From: Prosopis cineraria
Taxonomy: Eukaryota; Streptophyta; Magnoliopsida; Fabales; Fabaceae
Reading direction: 5' to 3'
Assembly: GCF_029017545.1 (NCBI RefSeq)
Contig: NW_026555344.1
Location: 36,792,484-36,856,483 of the forward strand
DNA: 64,000 nucleotides
A program made the translations under genes and the position numbers. The notes below the pieces were generated by a model that worked only from the letters and a program-made list of their open reading frames with translations, did no database searches and had not been told where the DNA came from. Below are positions 59,225-64,000 of this stretch, in pieces. Positions within the stretch are counted from its first letter, which is position 1. Each line of letters opens with the position of its first letter.

Positions 59225-62189
59225 TGTAACATTCTAGATAATTAACCCTAATTAGTTAAGTTAAATGAAGTTAATTAAGTAAATTAATATGATGTATAGT
59301 TACAGAGAGTTGATGCATGTTTTGGATTGTGATTTCAGCACTAAAAATTAGTCCAAAAAGGAGCTGGGCCACCTAGACCATAAAATGAGAGGAAACAAGG
59401 AGAAATGGCATTGTTCCACATGCCACGGTGTGTGCATAAATGACATGATGCACAAGTAATCAAAACACGAACCAAATTTTTCTATATCATATGCCATGAC
59501 GCACAAATAAAATTTTATAGAAATAAGTCTGCATTAGAGTTCAAAAACAAAAGAAAGCAAGGGAGAAAAACAAAGAGGAACTTGAGAGCTTTACTAGGGC
59601 ACACATTAGGTCATATTTTGGGAGGTATTTAAAGCTTTTAAATACTAGAGATAAGTTTCTTAAGTGTTTACCTTCCTCCCTCTTGCTTTTTCTTGAATGT
59701 GAAAGTTAGGGTTTGCTAGAAAAGATAATTTTTAATTTATAGAGGCTATATGTCTAAACCCATTGACTTAAATAGAGTTAATGAGAGTTGTTTAAGTTAT
59801 TTAAACCTAATATTTATGATTTTACTTGTTTTGGATGGTTGGGAACCATAAATACCGAAAAATCCTTTGTAAATGAGGTAGATAAAGTAAAGTGACTCCA
59901 TTAATAGTTGCTTGAGAGTTCAATGAGATTAATGTAAACTAATGTAAGTTGAAGAAAGCCAATAAATCCTATAGGTATTTGTGTATATGAAGAAGTTGGA
60001 TTTTAGGAGTTTGGAAGTGTTAAGTTTGATATTGAAAATAATTCTAACAAGGATATTGATGATTTTTGATGTAATTAAATGTAGAGTTATCACAACTTAG
60101 CACCATTCAAACTTTGTGAAGCTTTAGGAGTATGTATTTGAAGGGTAAGCCTTTAACTTCTCAAAAGTTTGAGATAACATGGAGAATCTTTCTTGTATTC
60201 TTACATGTTAGTTAAATTACAAAATTTATAACCCTTTTTTTTTAAATGTGTAAATTGTTCAATACAAGTGTGACATGTGAAGTTTTAATAGCCATATGTC
60301 AATATTGGCTTATGAAGTTGATTGAGAATTGATAGTTTGTTGAATGTGAGATATAAAGTTAATATTGTACAATGATTAATTGTTGCTTTAGATATTTGGA
60401 AATTGGTGTGATGTTATATATATAAATATATATATATATATATTTGCATATGGATTATGAATAACGAGAATGTTGTTCAACTAAGGAGTTCAACGATATG
60501 TTGTTAAATAGAGTTCAATGATAAATCATGAAATGAGGAAGGGTAGAGTACAATAAAATTACTTAGCATGTTTAATATGTTGAGTCATACACATGATATG
60601 AATTCCTATACTTGAGCATTGTGTAAAATCATGAATTTTTTAATTTTGTGATTAGCTGTTAATCAAGGGTAAAGTGATATTAGTGTGAGATTAGAGATTT
60701 GGATGATTATGTAATGATTTGTATCTTTGAAATGTTAAAAAAATAGATACGAGTAGAAGGATAGTGTTTTGGGTCGAAATGAGTGTGCGTGGTGATAATT
60801 TTTTTCATTGTGCCACATGCCATGCGCATGGTTTATGATTTATGTGTCGTGATGCGTTGACTAAAAAATAACCTCTTGAGTCGTGAAATCTGAGAGAATT
60901 TCAAAGAGAGAAATTAGAAAACACATGAAAGGAGAAGATAAAGGTTGGTGTGCTAGGATAAGAGATTTTAGATTATTGGAAGGTACTTTTGATCAATAAC
61001 TTATCGGATAAGCTACATAAAACCCTTACCCTTCATTCTACCTAAATTTCTTTGAATATAAGTTATAGAGAAATTGAATTAGTAAAATTTTAAGGGTTTA
61101 ATTCTTACTCAGTAGTAATTAAAAGGTTCTCGAGAGTTAAATTAAAACTTTAAATTAGAACTTTGTGCCAATTGTGTTTAGATTAGCATTTTATGCGTGT
61201 GAGTTAAGAAAGAAAGCTTAAGAAGAGTTGTTATGATAATAAAAATTCACAGGTAAACTTTCTAGTGATAGAAGTGTTGAGGTAACCGAATAAACTTCCT
61301 TTATTTGACTATTTATTGTAATTGTGTGTGAGTATATTATATAGTGCATGAAATGGTTTTTAACTAAGCATGATTTATGGCATATTGTAATGGCTTTTGA
61401 TTGAATAAAAGTATTGAATTATGTGATTTCATATGGTATGTAAATATATATATATATATATATATATGTTATGTATGAGAAAATATGTAAAGTTGTGATT
61501 GGGAACCTAAGATTGCTTCGAAAAGCATGATCATAGGGGTAGGAGTTCACTCGAGTAGAGAGATAGAGATAAGATCATATGGCATATTCTCCTTAGTGCC
61601 CAACAGGGTACGGTGTTGGAGAATTATACTTCTTTAGCACCTTTGAGGTGTGGTGTTAGAGATAATCTTCTTAGGGCCTATTGAGGTATGATGTTGGATT
61701 TAACAACACCCCATTATATGTATTAGGGAAAACCATAGTTCAGAAGTAAAATAAAACACCTTTGGCCGAATGATTCTACCATTAAAGATGAGTTTAAAGC
61801 TAATGACAGTGTACATTAGTCTAAGACAAGCCTATAATTTTGTGTCAGGGTGATGTGAAGGTTCAGTTAGTAATGATCATGTTATATGTTGTATATATGG
61901 AAAAAGAGGTGAAAAATGATGAATATGATGAAATGATATATGAGGATGTGATATAAGTAAAAAAACATGATATATGTTATGTTTTAACTATGTGTTATGT
62001 TATACTCTCATATAGTTACATGTGGTAATCAGTAGGAGTGAGTTATTTTGTTACGAGAGTTTTATCTCACCCTTATGGTTATATTTTTATAGGCAAAATA
62101 GTGATTAGGGCAAGGGAAAAGAGCCATGGTCGGCTTAGAATTGTTAAAGCCATGTAAACTCAGAGGATTGTGTAATAAACTGAAATCTC

Positions 62190-62193
<4 letters not shown>

Positions 62194-62258
<65 letters not shown>
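62194..62258. repeat. (AT)n/(GT)n microsatellite
   Basis: A short TA run followed by about 29 TG units, the longest simple repeat in the window. Confidence 0.95.
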
Positions 62259-62262
<4 letters not shown>

Positions 62263-62721
62263 AATTGTCATAGAATTGCATGCATATTTTGAATGATTAT
62301 GAGTAGTTGAAAGTAAAAAATTGTGGTAAATGTTGTGAGTTTTGGTAAATCTTAGCCCATGTGTGAAATTATAATTAAATAAGTAATTTGGATCTAAAAT
62401 TAAGTTGTGACTATGATATGAATGTAGATAGATGTGATTTTAGCGGTGAAATGGGTCGAGTTGTGTTAAGATGTGTTAAATTGTGATTTATGAAAAATGG
62501 GCTGTTGAACAGTCAGATTTTGATATACGTGTATGTATGTGATGAAATGTGATTAATCAAATGTATTAGGTCCTTTTGGACTTAGTTTAAGGCCTTATGT
62601 GATCTAATGAGATAAATGGATTGATTTGAACTCTTAGGTAAGTGAAATTCTTTTAAAAGTGACTTTTTGCACCTCGGGTATCTAAATTTTGATCGGACCG
62701 TTAGATCATGTCCGGACTTGT

Positions 62722-63592
62722 CTCATTAGTAGAGCCGGGAAAACGGGTTAAGCCCGCGGGCTAGCCCATTTAACCCGCACAATTTAACTGGTTGGGTTGA
62801 AAAAATTGGCCCGTTTTTTAAAACGGGTTGGGTTAGCCCAACCCGCAAAAAAGCGGGTTAAAACGGGCTAGCCCACGGGCTAAACGGGCTGGCCCGCAGG
62901 CTAGTAATATTTTTTAAAAAATAATTTTTTATTTTTTAATTACATATATCTTTTTATAAATTTACAATAATGATAATATCTCTTAAATATATAATTTATG
63001 ACTTTTAAATATGTTCTTTACATTTAAAATATAGTGTAAATTTTTTTTACAATTTGCAAATAAAATTTTTGTTATAGTTTATGAAGATGATTTATTAGTT
63101 TTTATAGAAATGTTTTGAATATATATTATTTATTAATCTCATAAATTCTATTGATTGAAATTATAAATATGAATTCACTGATAAAAATAATATGAGTTTA
63201 TATTCAAATTTTCTTTATCAGTGACAAAGATAGCACACCTAGGTGAGAAAATAATTAATAATAAAAATCTAACAAAATGAATTTGCTTGGTTGAATTCTA
63301 TATTTATTTTATTTATTTACAAGTTTTTTAATTTCTAATTTACTTTAAAATATGAAATATATATATATATATATATATATTTATATTGTATAAATTTTAA
63401 ATTATTAAAAAAATTTGATAATTTTTTGTGGGCTAGCCCGCGGGTTGACTAGCCCGCTAGAAAATGGGTTGGGTTGGATTTTCCAGCCCGTTTTATCTGA
63501 CGAGCTGGCCCAACCCAATTGACAAAACTGCCAACCTACACGGGCAGCCCGCAGGCTGGCCCGCAACCCGTTTGCCCAGTACTACTCATTAG
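62722..63592. mobile_element. Non-autonomous hAT-type element with 8-bp target duplication
   Basis: Element 62,730-63,584 (855 bp) flanked by perfect CTCATTAG (62,722-62,729; 63,585-63,592). Terminal inverted repeats TAGAGCCGGGAAAACGGGTT and, reverse-complemented, TAGTACTGGGCAAACGGGTT match at 16 of 20. Inside each end, CGGGCTAGCCC and ACCCGC words repeat many times in both orientations (sub-terminal GC-rich repeats), around an AT-rich non-coding core with an (AT)n run at about 63,358-63,381. An 8-bp duplication and GGGCAAACGGG termini fit the hAT superfamily. Confidence 0.85.
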
Positions 63593-64000
63593 TTAGCTTA
63601 TTAGATAAGTTATGTATAGGTGTTTGAATTACTCTAATCGGATGTCATATGTGAAAACGGCACATGGTAAAAGTTCTTCATTTTTGCTGTCAAGTGATAG
63701 TAGAAAATTCAAATTGAGGCAGACAAATGACATCTCACGTTGAGGCACATGTCACAAACAGTTTGGATGTATGGTTCTGTGCCACATGCTGCGGCGCATG
63801 TGTTGTACGCTATAGCCATGGCTCATTTTTCAACCTAATTTTGTAATTTAAGATGCATACGATTGGAGTTTTAAATGCACGTGATTTGTTTTCACTGTGT
63901 ATTACTCAAATATGTTATGATTTCAATAGTTTTGCAAAACGAGTCTTAGGCCTAAACAAGATATTTGATTATGTTTTGATTAACTTGTGCAATGATTTAG

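Larger units (their letters stand above)
59225..64000 (+). repeat. LTR-like dispersed repeat, copy 2 (runs off the window)
   Basis: Begins TGTAACATTC and aligns with copy 1 (50,758 on). It continues with the repeated GTGTGGTGTTAGAGATAATC-like phrases (61,590-61,700) and a TTATCTCACCC...TATAGGCAAAATAG segment (62,070-62,100), both reminiscent of very long LTRs of the Tat/Ogre group of Gypsy elements. No pol sequence is present in the window. The element is interrupted by a TG microsatellite and a hAT-type insertion. Class assignment is inference. Confidence 0.45.

Noticed and set aside
1..64000. tRNA and rRNA genes
   Set aside because: B-box-like GTTCGA words (for example near 51,300) lack a cloverleaf; the two tRNA-like promoters belong to SINE-like elements. 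No rRNA sequence was recognised.

Overview
The window reads as nuclear DNA of a plant, most likely a eudicot. Spliced genes with GT-AG introns, plant-only protein families (a VAL-type B3 repressor, a receptor-like cytoplasmic kinase relative, F-box/LRR proteins) and typical plant transposons all occur in a very AT-rich background. The species cannot be named from sequence alone.

Layout. (1) 1-25,100 is a decayed F-box/LRR cluster on the minus strand: copy A (851-2695), fragment D (about 11,060-11,305), copy B (17,290-19,128) and copy C (22,378-23,752, split by a transposon). Copies A and C also share more than 1 kb of upstream flank, so they arose by segmental duplication. All are broken. Between and inside them sit a 5'-truncated LINE (4,089-7,766), an internally deleted chromodomain-type Ty3/Gypsy element (11,795-15,054), a Mutator-like insertion (22,594-23,610) and several long-inverted-repeat elements. 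(2) 25,100-35,100 is gene-free, AT-rich, and carries foldback elements, MITE-like units and a SINE with 20-bp target duplications. (3) 35,100-47,200 is the gene-bearing island: a complete 12-exon VAL2/HSL1-like gene (+, 35,583-41,989) tail to tail with a complete 4-coding-exon RLCK-like pseudokinase gene (-, 46,209-43,443). (4) 47,200-64,000 is again repeat territory: a small chimeric patch of an NLR-like LRR fragment next to a mitochondrial-carrier fragment (about 48,770-49,140), two diverged copies of an LTR-like dispersed repeat (from 50,758 and from 59,225), a foldback element, a second SINE and a hAT-type element with 8-bp target duplications nested in the second LTR-like repeat.

Functionally only two genes look alive. 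The VAL-like protein is predicted to bind RY motifs through its B3 domain, read histone marks through its CW domain and repress through a DLNxxP (EAR-type) motif; two TGCATGCA RY sites lie just upstream of its own coding region, suggesting feedback. The kinase-like gene has lost the ATP-binding lysine, the catalytic-loop aspartate and the DFG aspartate, so it is predicted to be a scaffold or decoy rather than an enzyme.

I found no convincing wholly new system. The most useful observations are insertions whose pre-insertion state is shown by paralogous copies, the competing splice sites in the VAL gene, the pseudokinase, and the repeated architecture of foldback elements with internal tandem repeats.
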